From JBFGWM01 sp041588495 (lineage in GTDB: Bacteria > Pseudomonadota > Gammaproteobacteria > Pseudomonadales > JBFGWM01): a stretch of 20,869 nt of DNA. The stretch lies in contig JBFGWM010000020.1 in assembly GCA_041588495.1 (NCBI GenBank), forward strand, positions 1-20,869, read 5' to 3'. A program made the translations under genes and the position numbers. Under the pieces are notes generated by a model. That model was given only the letters and a program-made list of their open reading frames with translations, searched no databases and was not told the origin of the DNA. How positions within the stretch are numbered: position 1 is the first letter of the stretch; each line of letters opens with the position of its first letter. Shown here one piece after another: positions 7,318 through 14,143 of the stretch.

Positions 7318-8025
7318 ATGAGCCAGAGTAACGCCGAACGCCTGTACCATCAGCTGATGCAGAATCAGGCGCGCCGCGAGCGGCCGGTCGATACCGAGTT
7401 CCAGCACCACGTGCACGAGTTGCGGGAATGGCAGGTCACGCGCCTGCGGAAAACCCATGCCAACCTGCTCGAGTCCGAGCGTTTCGGCCCCGCGGCCGAG
7501 TTCTTCCTGTCCGACCTCTACGGGCCGCAGGATTTCAGCAAGCGTGACCGCGACCTTGAACGGGTCTATCCGATGATGATCCGCATCCTCCCGGACGACG
7601 TGCTGGGCGCGGCCTGCCACGCGATGGAACTCAACCTGTTGAGCCACGAAATGGACGAGGAACTGGCCCGGCACCTGTTCCTGGACATGAAGGTCGACCG
7701 GATCGACAAGGAAAACTACGCCAAGGCGTTCCGCGACTGCGAGAACCTCGACCAGCGCCGCTACCAGATCGAACTGACCCGGGCCACCGGCGAGGAACTG
7801 GACAGCTATGTCCACAAGAAGTGGATCTACAACACCCTGCGCATGTGCCGTGGACCGGCGAAGATGGCCGGGTTCGGCGCCCTGCAGTCGTTCCTCGAAC
7901 GCGGACTGTCCGCATTCCGGGGGCTGGAGGGAGCGGACGAATTCCTCGACCTGATTCTCGGGGTGGAGGGCCAGATCCTGGAGAACATCTACTCCGGAAA
8001 ACCCGACCCGTTCGAAGTGGGTTAG
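7318..8025 (+). CDS. Uncharacterised protein, predicted all-helical and cytoplasmic
   Basis: Product of 235 residues that I do not recognise as a family of known function. It has no signal peptide, no transmembrane helix and no nucleotide-binding motif. It is rich in charged residues and looks fully alpha-helical. The striking segment is AAEFFLSDLYGPQDFSKRDRDLERVYPMM in its first third (aromatic and Gly-Pro centred, about residues 58-86). Other dense clusters are ACHAMELNLLSHEMDEELARHLF and the C-terminal GLEGADEFLDLILGVEGQILENIYSG. Codon use matches the neighbours, which supports a real gene. ATG 7318 is the first good start; AGGAG at 7293-7297 is too far for a normal ribosome site, so initiation signals are weak. 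It lies 86 bases after the CHAT gene on the same strand and converges with the PHA-region gene 6 bases away. A PHA- or CHAT-related role would be guesswork. Confidence 0.85.
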   Translation: MSQSNAERLYHQLMQNQARRERPVDTEFQHHVHELREWQVTRLRKTHANLLESERFGPAAEFFLSDLYGPQDFSKRDRDLERVYPMMIRILPDDVLGAACHAMELNLLSHEMDEELARHLFLDMKVDRIDKENYAKAFRDCENLDQRRYQIELTRATGEELDSYVHKKWIYNTLRMCRGPAKMAGFGALQSFLERGLSAFRGLEGADEFLDLILGVEGQILENIYSGKPDPFEVG

Positions 8026-8031
8026 ATCCGG

Positions 8032-8319
8032 TCAGGCGTGCGCCTCGGCGATCGCCTCGTCGAGATAGCTCTCCACCGCCTTCTCGATGGGCCGGCGCAT
8101 TGGCATCAGCAGCATCTCCAGGTACAGCTTGACCTGCACCCGGTGCTCATCGAGGATCAGCTTGCCTTTCGCGCCGGTGCGGCGGAATTCAAGGTGGTCG
8201 CCGTCCCAGCGGTAGCGGATGTCGAATTCCCGGGCGATCTCGCCCGCGACCTGCTCGGCCAGTTCCCGGGCCTGCTCGAGGCTCATCCCATGCTCGCGAA
8301 CAACGTTGATTCTTGCCAC
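8032..8319 (-). CDS. Polyhydroxyalkanoic acid system family protein (PHA granule-region small protein)
   Basis: Protein of 95 residues resembling the small family found next to phasin and PHA synthase genes (the PHA_gran_rgn type, TIGR02610 from memory). Visible hallmarks are ARINVVREHGMSLEQARELAEQVAGEIAREF at the N-terminus, the central RWDGDHLEFRRTGAKGKL, and the hydrophobic helix LYLEMLLMPMRRPIEKAVESYLDEAI near the end. I chose a GTG start at 8319 because family members begin MARI and GGGGA lies about 7 bases upstream; an in-frame ATG 8 codons earlier has no ribosome site. It diverges from ubiE, with 139 bases between them, and converges with the unknown 235-residue gene. Biochemical function is unknown; association with PHA granules is inferred from family and from the phasin 3.5 kb away. 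Confidence 0.85.
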   Translation of the reverse strand: MARINVVREHGMSLEQARELAEQVAGEIAREFDIRYRWDGDHLEFRRTGAKGKLILDEHRVQVKLYLEMLLMPMRRPIEKAVESYLDEAIAEAHA

Positions 8320-8400
8320 CCTGTGTCCCCGCACCCCATCCATTCGGTCAAGGACAGGTATTCTGCCCCGGTTAGGCGGGCTGGTTCCAGTGCCTGCCGA

Positions 8401-8429
8401 AAGACAACAGCAGGTCCCAGGGGTAGAAT
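8401..8429 (+). promoter_or_regulatory. Candidate sigma-70 promoter for the ubiE-ubiJ-ubiB run
   Basis: AAGACA (8401-8406) and TAGAAT (8424-8429) are separated by 17 bases, 4/6 and 5/6 matches to the sigma-70 hexamers. Transcription would begin near 8436, about 22 bases before the ubiE GTG, leaving room for its ribosome site AGGA (8449-8452). The gap between the divergent PHA-region gene and ubiE is the only place where the long plus-strand run has space for a promoter. Confidence 0.45.
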
Positions 8430-8458
8430 GAGACCCTGGTCGCGCACGAGGAACGCCC

Positions 8459-9202
8459 GTGGACAAGTATACGCATTTCGGATTCAGGCGAATCCCGGCC
8501 AACGAGAAAAAGAGCCGGGTGGCCGGGGTCTTCCACTCGGTCGCCGAGAAGTACGACCTGATGAACGACCTCATGTCGGGGGGCGTGCACCGGGCCTGGA
8601 AACGCTTCGCGCTGGAACTGAGTGCGGCGCGCCCGGGGCAGCACATCCTCGACGTCGCGGCCGGCACCGGGGACATGACCCTGAAATTCGCCCGCGCGGT
8701 CGGCGCCTCGGGGCGCGTGGTGATGACCGACATCAACGACTCCATGCTCTACCGGGGCCGCGACCGCCTGCTTGACGCCGGCTACTGCGACAACGTGGAG
8801 TTCGTGCTCGCCGACGCCGAGAAACTCCCCTTCCCGGACAACAGCTTTCACTGCGTATGCATCGCCTTCGGCCTGCGCAACGTGACCGACAAGGACGCCG
8901 CCCTCGCCGCCATGACGCGGGTCCTGAAGCCGGGCGGCCGGGTGCTGATCCTTGAGTTTTCCAAGCCGGAGAACCCGGTGTTTTCCAAGGCCTATGACCA
9001 TTACTCCTTCCAGGTGCTGCCCCGGCTCGGCAAGCTGGTGGCCGGCGACGCGGAAAGCTACCAGTACCTCGCGGAATCGATCCGCATGCACCCTGACCAG
9101 GAAACCCTGCGTGGCATGATGGAAAACGCGGGCCTGGCCCGCTGCCAGTACTACAACATGACCGGCGGCGTGGTCGCCTGTCACGTGGGCATCAAGCCCT
9201 GA
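8459..9202 (+). CDS. ubiE: Ubiquinone/menaquinone biosynthesis C-methyltransferase UbiE
   Basis: SAM-dependent C-methyltransferase of 247 residues that methylates the demethylated benzoquinol (and, where present, demethylmenaquinol) ring in quinone synthesis. The N-terminus THFGFRRIP is followed by KSRVAGVFHSVAEKYDLMNDLMSGGVHRAWK, a signature of the family. SAM motif I is DVAAGTGDMT (residues 65-74). DADAEKLPFPDNSFH-type residues and the FGLRNVTD segment, then LKPGGRVLILEFSKP, complete the class I methyltransferase fold, and the C-terminus YYNMTGGVVACHVG is typical. The start is GTG, six bases after AGGA. ubiJ begins 8 bases after the stop. The set ubiE-ubiJ-ubiB is the standard gammaproteobacterial cluster. 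Whether it also acts on menaquinone cannot be told from this window. Confidence 0.97.
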   Translation: MDKYTHFGFRRIPANEKKSRVAGVFHSVAEKYDLMNDLMSGGVHRAWKRFALELSAARPGQHILDVAAGTGDMTLKFARAVGASGRVVMTDINDSMLYRGRDRLLDAGYCDNVEFVLADAEKLPFPDNSFHCVCIAFGLRNVTDKDAALAAMTRVLKPGGRVLILEFSKPENPVFSKAYDHYSFQVLPRLGKLVAGDAESYQYLAESIRMHPDQETLRGMMENAGLARCQYYNMTGGVVACHVGIKP

Positions 9203-9210
9203 GCAACCCC

Positions 9211-9846
9211 ATGGCGGACATCAGCATCCTTGAGCAGGCCGGGCTCGCCGCCGCCGAAAGGCTGGTGAATTCGGCACTGCGCCTGGACCCCGCCACCCTG
9301 CGCCGCATGACGGAACTGGAAGGCAGCAGTCTTCGCGTGGAATGCCTGCGTCCGCATGTCTCCCTGTGCATCATCCCGGGTCACGACGGCGTGCAGTTGA
9401 TGGGCGGATCGGCCGGCGCTGCCGACGTGACACTGACCGGGACGGCCGGGGCCCTTCTGCGCCTGGCCCGCGAACCCGGCAACCGCGCCGCCCTGTTCAG
9501 CCCGGAAATCAGCGTCGTCGGGGATACCGAGCTGGCGCAGAAGATTTCCGCCATTTTCGAGGATCTCGAGATCGACTGGGAGGGCCTGGTGGCCCGCTAT
9601 ACCGGGGATGTCGCCGCCCACGAACTGGGACGGATCGCCCGCCAGGTCCTCGGCATGCTGCGCAGCACTGCCGACACCCTGCGCCTCGATCTGGGCGAGT
9701 TCCTGCAGGAGGAAAGCCGGGCGCTGCCGGGGCGCGACGAGCAACAGCAGTTCTTCACCGCCGTCGACCGGCTGCGTGCCGACAGCGAGCGCCTCGCGGC
9801 CCGCGTTGAACGCCTGCGGCAAGCCGTCGACCCGGAAGCCGGGTAG
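9211..9846 (+). CDS. ubiJ: Ubiquinone biosynthesis accessory factor UbiJ (SCP2 domain)
   Basis: Non-catalytic lipid-binding subunit of the cytosolic Ubi complex, 211 residues. The N-terminal two thirds form an SCP2-type sterol-carrier fold, with hydrophobic segments around LRVECLRPHVSLCIIPGHDGVQLMG and GAADVTLTGTAGALLRLA, which would hold the polyprenyl intermediates. The middle segment ISVVGDTELAQKISAIFEDLEIDWEGLVARYTGDVAAHELGR is characteristic of the family. The C-terminus (about 165-205) is a charged coiled coil. It lies between ubiE (8 bases upstream) and ubiB (2 bases downstream), so the three are surely cotranscribed and probably coupled. Sequence similarity in this family is low, so the call rests on the SCP2-like pattern plus position; together they leave little doubt. 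Confidence 0.93.
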   Translation: MADISILEQAGLAAAERLVNSALRLDPATLRRMTELEGSSLRVECLRPHVSLCIIPGHDGVQLMGGSAGAADVTLTGTAGALLRLAREPGNRAALFSPEISVVGDTELAQKISAIFEDLEIDWEGLVARYTGDVAAHELGRIARQVLGMLRSTADTLRLDLGEFLQEESRALPGRDEQQQFFTAVDRLRADSERLAARVERLRQAVDPEAG

Positions 9847-9848
9847 CC

Positions 9849-11492
9849 ATGCGGACCCTGCAACGACTGGCGCGGATCACCCAGGTGGTGGCCCGCTACC
9901 GGCTCGACGCCATCCCGGAATCCAGCAACCTGCCATGGTATGCGCGCTGGTTCCTGGCCCTCATGCCGTGGCGCTGGCTGCCCGCCGGCAGCGAGCCGCG
10001 TGGCGTACGCATCCGGCGCGCCCTGGAGGATCTCGGCCCCATCTTCGTCAAGTTCGGGCAGATGCTTTCCACCCGTCGCGACCTGCTACCGGACGATATC
10101 GCCGATGAACTGCAGAAACTGCAGGACCAGGTGCCCGCCTTCTCCGGCGACCGCGCCCGCGCGATCATCGAACGTGCCCTGGGACAGCCAATCGAGGACG
10201 TGTTCCGCGAATTCGACACGCAGCCACTGGCCTCGGCATCCGTGGCCCAGGTGCATGCCGCGACCCTGCGTGACGGCGAGCAGGTGGTGGTCAAGGTGAT
10301 CCGGCCCGGTATCCACCGGGTCATCGACAAGGACCTCGCGCTCCTGTTCACCCTGGCCCGCCTGCTGGAACGCTACTGGATCGACGGCCCACGCCTGCGC
10401 CCGGTGGAAATCGTGTCCGACTACCAGCACACCATCAGCGCGGAACTCGATCTCCTGGTCGAGGCGGCGAACACGTCCCACCTGCGCCACAACTTCGAGA
10501 ACTCGCCGCTACTGTACGTGCCCCAGGTGCACTGGGAGTACACCCGCCGCAACATGCTGGTGCTGGAACGCATCCACGGCGTGCCGATCTCTGAAATCCG
10601 CGAATTACGCAGCCGCGGCACTGACATGAAAAAGCTGGCCGAGCGCGGTGTCGAGATCTTCTTCACCCAGGTGTTTCGCGACAGCTTCTTTCATGCCGAC
10701 ATGCACCCCGGCAACATCTTCGTGAACATCGAGGATCCACAGAACCCGCAGTACATCGCCGTCGACTGCGGGATCATCGGCTCGCTGACACCCGAGGACC
10801 AGCATTACCTCGCCCGCAACCTGCTGGCGTTTTTCCGCCGCGATTACCGGCAGGTGGCGGAACTGCACATCGAGTCAGGCTGGGTTCCGGCCCAGACCCG
10901 GGTCACCGAATTCGAGTCCGCCATCCGCAGCGTCTGCGAGCCGATCTTCGAGAAACCCCTCGAGGACATCTCCTTCGGCCACCTGCTCCTGCGCCTGTTC
11001 CAGACCGCGCGCCGTTTCAACATGGAAGTACAGCCGCAACTGGTGCTGTTGCAGAAAACGCTGCTCAACATCGAGGGCCTGGGTCGCCAGCTATACCCGC
11101 AACTCAACCTGTGGACCACCGCCCAGCCTTACCTGGAGCGCTGGATGCGCGAGCGGATGGGACCCGCCTCCCTGCTGCGCGCATTCCAGGACCATGCGCC
11201 AGACTGGCTGGAACAGTTCCCCGCCCTGCCGCAACTGACCTTCGATGCCCTGCAGCGGTTTCGTCAGCTCGACCAGCTGGCCCGCGACCAGCAGACCCTG
11301 CTCACGGAGATGAACCGGGAGCTGAAGCGGGATCGCGGCGTCAACTGGGGACTGCTGGCCGGCAGCGGGTTCCTGCTCAGCGCGGTGGCGGTGGCCAGCA
11401 ACTTCTCGATCACCGTCGCCGACCGCATCCCGGCGACCAGCTGGATCCTGGCCCTGATCGGGGTCTGGCTGGTGAGCCAGAGACGCCGCTGA
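9849..11492 (+). CDS. ubiB: Ubiquinone biosynthesis protein kinase-like ATPase UbiB
   Basis: Membrane-anchored atypical kinase/ATPase of the ADCK/UbiB family, 547 residues (E. coli UbiB is 546). It supports the later steps of ubiquinone synthesis, probably by extracting lipid intermediates. The invariant KxGQ motif is KFGQ at residues 68-71 within LGPIFVKFGQMLSTRRDLLP. The alanine-rich loop replacing the glycine loop is LASASVAQVH (about 127-136), and the ATP-binding lysine is Lys149 in VVVKV. The catalytic-loop equivalent is FFHADMHPGNIFVN and the metal-binding DFG equivalent is VDCGIIG. Two transmembrane helices close the protein (about residues 495-515 and 522-540), the usual membrane anchor. 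It starts 2 bases after ubiJ. All hallmark residues are intact. Confidence 0.97.
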   Translation: MRTLQRLARITQVVARYRLDAIPESSNLPWYARWFLALMPWRWLPAGSEPRGVRIRRALEDLGPIFVKFGQMLSTRRDLLPDDIADELQKLQDQVPAFSGDRARAIIERALGQPIEDVFREFDTQPLASASVAQVHAATLRDGEQVVVKVIRPGIHRVIDKDLALLFTLARLLERYWIDGPRLRPVEIVSDYQHTISAELDLLVEAANTSHLRHNFENSPLLYVPQVHWEYTRRNMLVLERIHGVPISEIRELRSRGTDMKKLAERGVEIFFTQVFRDSFFHADMHPGNIFVNIEDPQNPQYIAVDCGIIGSLTPEDQHYLARNLLAFFRRDYRQVAELHIESGWVPAQTRVTEFESAIRSVCEPIFEKPLEDISFGHLLLRLFQTARRFNMEVQPQLVLLQKTLLNIEGLGRQLYPQLNLWTTAQPYLERWMRERMGPASLLRAFQDHAPDWLEQFPALPQLTFDALQRFRQLDQLARDQQTLLTEMNRELKRDRGVNWGLLAGSGFLLSAVAVASNFSITVADRIPATSWILALIGVWLVSQRRR

Positions 11493-11552
11493 TAGCCTGC
11501 CGGGCGGCCTTGGGCTATGATTCGGCCAATCAGCGCAAGTTATTGAATCCCA

Positions 11553-11960
11553 ATGGACGATGGCTCACCCGAGTGGCTCGCGGAAATCCGCTGGAACGAT
11601 GACGGACTGGTGCCCGCGGTGGCCCAGGACCATCGCAGCGGCCGCCTGCTCATGATGGCGTGGATGAGCCGGAAAAGCCTCGAACTCAGCGTGCGCGAGG
11701 GCCGCGCGATCTACTGGTCCCGTTCCCGCAACCGGCTCTGGCGCAAAGGCGAGACCTCGGGCAACGTGCAGAAACTGCACGGCATCCGCATCGACTGCGA
11801 CGCCGACACGCTGCTGCTCGAGGTCGAGCAGGTGGGCGGCATCGCCTGCCATACCGGGCGCGAGCGCTGTTTCTACCGCGAACTGCGTGACGGCCGTTGG
11901 GAAACCACCGACCCGGTTCTGCGCGACCCGGGCGACATGTACGGAAGCGGCGAGCCGTGA
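11553..11960 (+). CDS. hisI: Phosphoribosyl-AMP cyclohydrolase HisI
   Basis: Third step of histidine synthesis: hydrolysis of the purine ring of phosphoribosyl-AMP to give ProFAR, in the cytoplasm. The protein is a stand-alone 135-residue enzyme, not fused to HisE as in enterobacteria. Visible family motifs are DGLVPAVAQDHRSGRLLMMAWM near the N-terminus, AIYWSRSRNRLWRKGETSGNVQ in the middle, and the metal-binding IDCDADTLLLEVEQVGGIACHTGRERCFYRE, in which the DCDAD aspartates and the three cysteines are the zinc and magnesium ligands of the family. A 60-base gap separates it from ubiB, where TATGAT (11516-11521) could be a weak -10. Its stop overlaps the hisE start. The pair next to tatABC is a common arrangement outside the main his operon. 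Confidence 0.97.
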   Translation: MDDGSPEWLAEIRWNDDGLVPAVAQDHRSGRLLMMAWMSRKSLELSVREGRAIYWSRSRNRLWRKGETSGNVQKLHGIRIDCDADTLLLEVEQVGGIACHTGRERCFYRELRDGRWETTDPVLRDPGDMYGSGEP

Positions 11961-12298
11961 CCGACACCCTGGACGAGCTGACGCGGATTCTCGAGGCGCG
12001 CAAGAGCGCCGATGCCGGCGAATCCTATGTCGCGTCGCTCCACCAGAAAGGCCTCGACGCCATCCTGAAAAAGGTCGGCGAGGAGTCGGCCGAACTGTTG
12101 ATGGCCGCGAAGGACGTCGAGCATGGCGCCGACCCCGGCGCGATGGTGCGGGAAACCGCCGACCTGTGGTTCCACTGCATGGTGCTGCTGTCGCGATACG
12201 ACCTGTCCGCCGCGGACGTCGTGACCGAGCTGGGCCGCAGACTGAACGTTTCCGGGCACGCCGAAAAGGCGTCCCGAACCAAGAACAAAGGAGACTGA
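11957..12298 (+). CDS. hisE: Phosphoribosyl-ATP pyrophosphatase HisE
   Basis: Second step of histidine synthesis: removes pyrophosphate from phosphoribosyl-ATP. The protein has 113 residues in the all-alpha NTP pyrophosphohydrolase (MazG-like) fold. Its motifs are SYVASLHQKGLDAILKKVGEESAELLMAAKD, in which the EExxE glutamates bind magnesium, and ETADLWFHCMVLLSRYDL, holding the second ExxD. I chose GTG 11957 because it overlaps the hisI stop codon (GTGA) and gives the usual short N-terminus TDTLDELTRIL; upstream in-frame codons lie inside hisI. Translational coupling to hisI fits the consecutive reactions of the two enzymes. The tatA ATG follows 2 bases after its stop, and the tatA ribosome site lies inside the end of hisE. 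Confidence 0.96.
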   Translation: MTDTLDELTRILEARKSADAGESYVASLHQKGLDAILKKVGEESAELLMAAKDVEHGADPGAMVRETADLWFHCMVLLSRYDLSAADVVTELGRRLNVSGHAEKASRTKNKGD

Positions 12299-12300
12299 TT

Positions 12301-12558
12301 ATGGGAATCGGAGGCATCAGCCTGGGCTCGCTACTGCTCATCCTGCTGATCGTGGTGCTGCTGTTCGGCACCAAGAAACTGCGTAACATCGGCAGCGACC
12401 TCGGGGGCGCGCTCAAGGGCTTCAAGAAGGCCATGAGCGAGGAGGAAAAGTCCGCGCAGGAACCACGCATCGAGAAAAGCGAGAAGGCCGAATCCGGCGA
12501 CACCATCGACGTGAAACCGGAACCGGAAGCGGAAAAGAACCGCGAAGAAAAGCCCTGA
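12301..12558 (+). CDS. tatA: Sec-independent (twin-arginine) translocase subunit TatA
   Basis: Small inner-membrane protein of 85 residues that oligomerises to form the translocation element of the Tat pathway, which exports folded proteins. One N-terminal transmembrane helix (about 5-22, LGSLLLILLIVVLLF) is followed by the hinge FGTKKLRNIG and an amphipathic helix SDLGGALKGFKKAM, all family hallmarks. The acidic, lysine-rich tail (about 46-85) is unstructured and variable. ATG 12301 has AAAGGAG (12287-12293) seven bases upstream, the best ribosome site in this run, consistent with TatA being needed in excess over TatB and TatC. The frame is open upstream within hisE but only as a shadow. Confidence 0.97.
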   Translation: MGIGGISLGSLLLILLIVVLLFGTKKLRNIGSDLGGALKGFKKAMSEEEKSAQEPRIEKSEKAESGDTIDVKPEPEAEKNREEKP

Positions 12559-12576
12559 CCCTCCGGCCAATGACGC

Positions 12577-12906
12577 ATGTTCGACATCGGCTTCACCGAA
12601 CTGCTGCTGCTCGCGGTAATCGCGTTGCTCGTCCTCGGACCGGAGCGGCTGCCCGAGGCGGCGCGCACCGCCGGGCTCCTGCTTGGCCGTCTGCGGCGCG
12701 GGTTCGAATCAATCCGCACCGAGGTGCAGCGCGAACTGCACGCCGAGGAGATGCGCCAGAAACTGGAGGAGGAGCGCAGGCGCATCGGCCTGGATGACAT
12801 CCGCCAATCCATCGAGGACGCGGTCAGCGACAAACCACCGACGCCTCCCGCGGACGACACGCCCGCTGACCGGCCCCCGGACAAGAACCAGGCTCCGCCC
12901 CCATGA
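12577..12906 (+). CDS. tatB: Twin-arginine translocase subunit TatB
   Basis: Inner-membrane subunit of 109 residues that with TatC forms the receptor for twin-arginine signal peptides. The N-terminus MFDIGFTELLLLAVIALLVLGPERLPEAAR is diagnostic: a transmembrane helix (about 4-21) with Glu8, then the GPERLP hinge that separates TatB from TatA. A long amphipathic, charged helix spans about 35-85, and the tail is rich in Pro and Asp (PPTPPADDTPADRPPDKNQAPPP). It begins 18 bases after tatA and its stop overlaps the tatC start by four bases (ATGA), so the two are translationally coupled. No strong ribosome site is seen for tatB, which agrees with lower expression than TatA. Confidence 0.97.
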   Translation: MFDIGFTELLLLAVIALLVLGPERLPEAARTAGLLLGRLRRGFESIRTEVQRELHAEEMRQKLEEERRRIGLDDIRQSIEDAVSDKPPTPPADDTPADRPPDKNQAPPP

Positions 12907-13691
12907 GCGAGAACTCGATTGATCCCGATGCGCCACCGGCCGGGGAGGAAGAAGGACAACCACTGGTCTATCACCTCGCGGAACTGCGCGACCGGTTGCT
13001 GCGATCGGTGTTCGCGGTGCTCGCCGTTTTCCTGTGTGTCTACTGGTTTGCCAACGACCTCTACCAGTTTCTCTCCGCGCCGCTGACCGAGTTGCTGCCT
13101 GCCGGCTCGACCATGATCGCCACCGAGGTTGCGGCGCCCTTCATGGCCCCGTTCAAGCTTTCGCTGATCGCATCGGTGTGCATCGCGATGCCCTACCTGC
13201 TCTACCAGGCGTGGAGTTTCGTTGCGCCCGGCCTCTACCAGCACGAGAAACGCATCGCGGTGCCGCTGCTGGTCTCCAGCATCGTGCTGTTCTATCTCGG
13301 TCTTGCCTTCGCCTATTACGCGGTGTTCCCGCTGGTGTTCGCGTTCTTCACCTCGGTGGGCCCGGAAAGCGTCGCGGTGATGACGGACATCAACCGCTAT
13401 CTCGATTTCGTGCTCAAGCTTTTTCTCGCCTTCGGGCTGGCCTTCGAGATCCCGGTGGCCACCGTGCTGCTGATCGCCGCGGGCGTGATCAGCGCCGACA
13501 GCCTGGCCTCGAAACGCCCTTACATCGTGATCGGCTGTTTTACCATCGGCATGCTGCTCACCCCACCCGACATCATTTCCCAGGTGCTGCTCGCAACGCC
13601 CATGTGGCTGTTGTTCGAATGCGGTCTGCTGATCAGCCGCTGGCTGAAAATCGGCGAGGGCGGGGATGAGCCGGAGACTGGCGGAACCTGA
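12903..13691 (+). CDS. tatC: Twin-arginine translocase subunit TatC
   Basis: Polytopic inner-membrane protein of 262 residues that recognises the twin-arginine motif and organises the Tat translocon. Six transmembrane segments can be read, the first around LLRSVFAVLAVFLCVYWFA. The cytoplasmic N-terminus carries the conserved HLAELRDRLLRS. The segment APFMAPFKLSLIASVCIAMPYLLYQAWSFVAPGLYQHEKR is the most conserved part of the family, and the later YLDFVLKLFLAFGLAFEIPV and LLTPPDIISQVLLATPMWLLFECGLL are also typical. The start overlaps tatB (ATGA). The stop lies 3 bases from the convergent dtd stop. The call is secure. Confidence 0.98.
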   Translation: MSENSIDPDAPPAGEEEGQPLVYHLAELRDRLLRSVFAVLAVFLCVYWFANDLYQFLSAPLTELLPAGSTMIATEVAAPFMAPFKLSLIASVCIAMPYLLYQAWSFVAPGLYQHEKRIAVPLLVSSIVLFYLGLAFAYYAVFPLVFAFFTSVGPESVAVMTDINRYLDFVLKLFLAFGLAFEIPVATVLLIAAGVISADSLASKRPYIVIGCFTIGMLLTPPDIISQVLLATPMWLLFECGLLISRWLKIGEGGDEPETGGT

Positions 13692-13700
13692 TCCTCAGGT
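13686..13700. other. Small perfect hairpin spanning both stop codons of tatC and dtd
   Basis: ACCTGA (13686-13691) and TCAGGT (13695-13700) are perfect inverted repeats with a three-base loop. The two arms contain the stop codons of tatC (TGA) and, on the other strand, dtd (TGA). There is no T run on either side, so this is not a good intrinsic terminator, but it is the only structure between the two convergent genes. Confidence 0.45.
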
Positions 13701-14132
13701 CTCGAGGAGAAAGGTCACCGGACCGTCATTCACCAGGCTGACCTGCATGTTGGCGCCGTACATCCCGGTTGCCACCGTTGCATGCTGCGAGCGCGCGTCG
13801 GCGACGAAGTGTTCGTAGATGCGCGCCCCGACCTCGGGGCTCGCCGCAGTGGAAAATCCGGGACGCGTGCCCTTGCGGGTCTCCGCCACCAGGGTGAACT
13901 GGGACACGATGAGCATGCCGCCACCCGTGTCGCGCAGGCTGCGATTCATGCGCCCTTCGGCATCCGCAAACACCCGGTAACCGAGGATCCTCTCCAGCAT
14001 GCGCCCGGCTTCCGTCTCGCCATCCCCGCGCGCCACGCCGAGAAAAACCAGCAGGCCCGGACCGATCGCACCCACCTCCGTCCCGTCGACCGTCACCGCG
14101 GCACGGGAGACTCTCTGCAGGAGCGCACGCAT
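13695..14132 (-). CDS. dtd: D-aminoacyl-tRNA deacylase
   Basis: Proofreading enzyme of 145 residues, the same length as E. coli Dtd. It hydrolyses D-aminoacyl-tRNAs (and glycyl-tRNA-Ala) in the cytoplasm as a homodimer. The N-terminus MRALLQRVSRAAVTVDG is canonical. The active-site SQFTL motif is at 77-81. The cross-subunit Gly-cisPro motif that excludes L-amino acids is Gly137-Pro138 in NDGPVTFLLE. I chose ATG at 14132 because this gives the family N-terminus exactly; the frame runs upstream into pip as a shadow. It starts 11 bases after the pip stop, so it is last in a typA-pip-dtd run. Confidence 0.97.
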   Translation of the reverse strand: MRALLQRVSRAAVTVDGTEVGAIGPGLLVFLGVARGDGETEAGRMLERILGYRVFADAEGRMNRSLRDTGGGMLIVSQFTLVAETRKGTRPGFSTAASPEVGARIYEHFVADARSQHATVATGMYGANMQVSLVNDGPVTFLLET

Positions 14133-14143
14133 GGTGGAGAAAT

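Noticed and set aside
11492..11518. Inverted repeat ATAGCC / GGCTAT between ubiB and hisI as a terminator
   Set aside because: It has a 15-base loop and no T run, and its distal arm overlaps a possible -10; too weak to list.
11565..13244. 559-codon open frame on the minus strand across hisI, hisE, tatA, tatB and part of tatC
   Set aside because: It crosses five well-supported genes on the other strand, and its product is Arg/Ser-rich without domain features.
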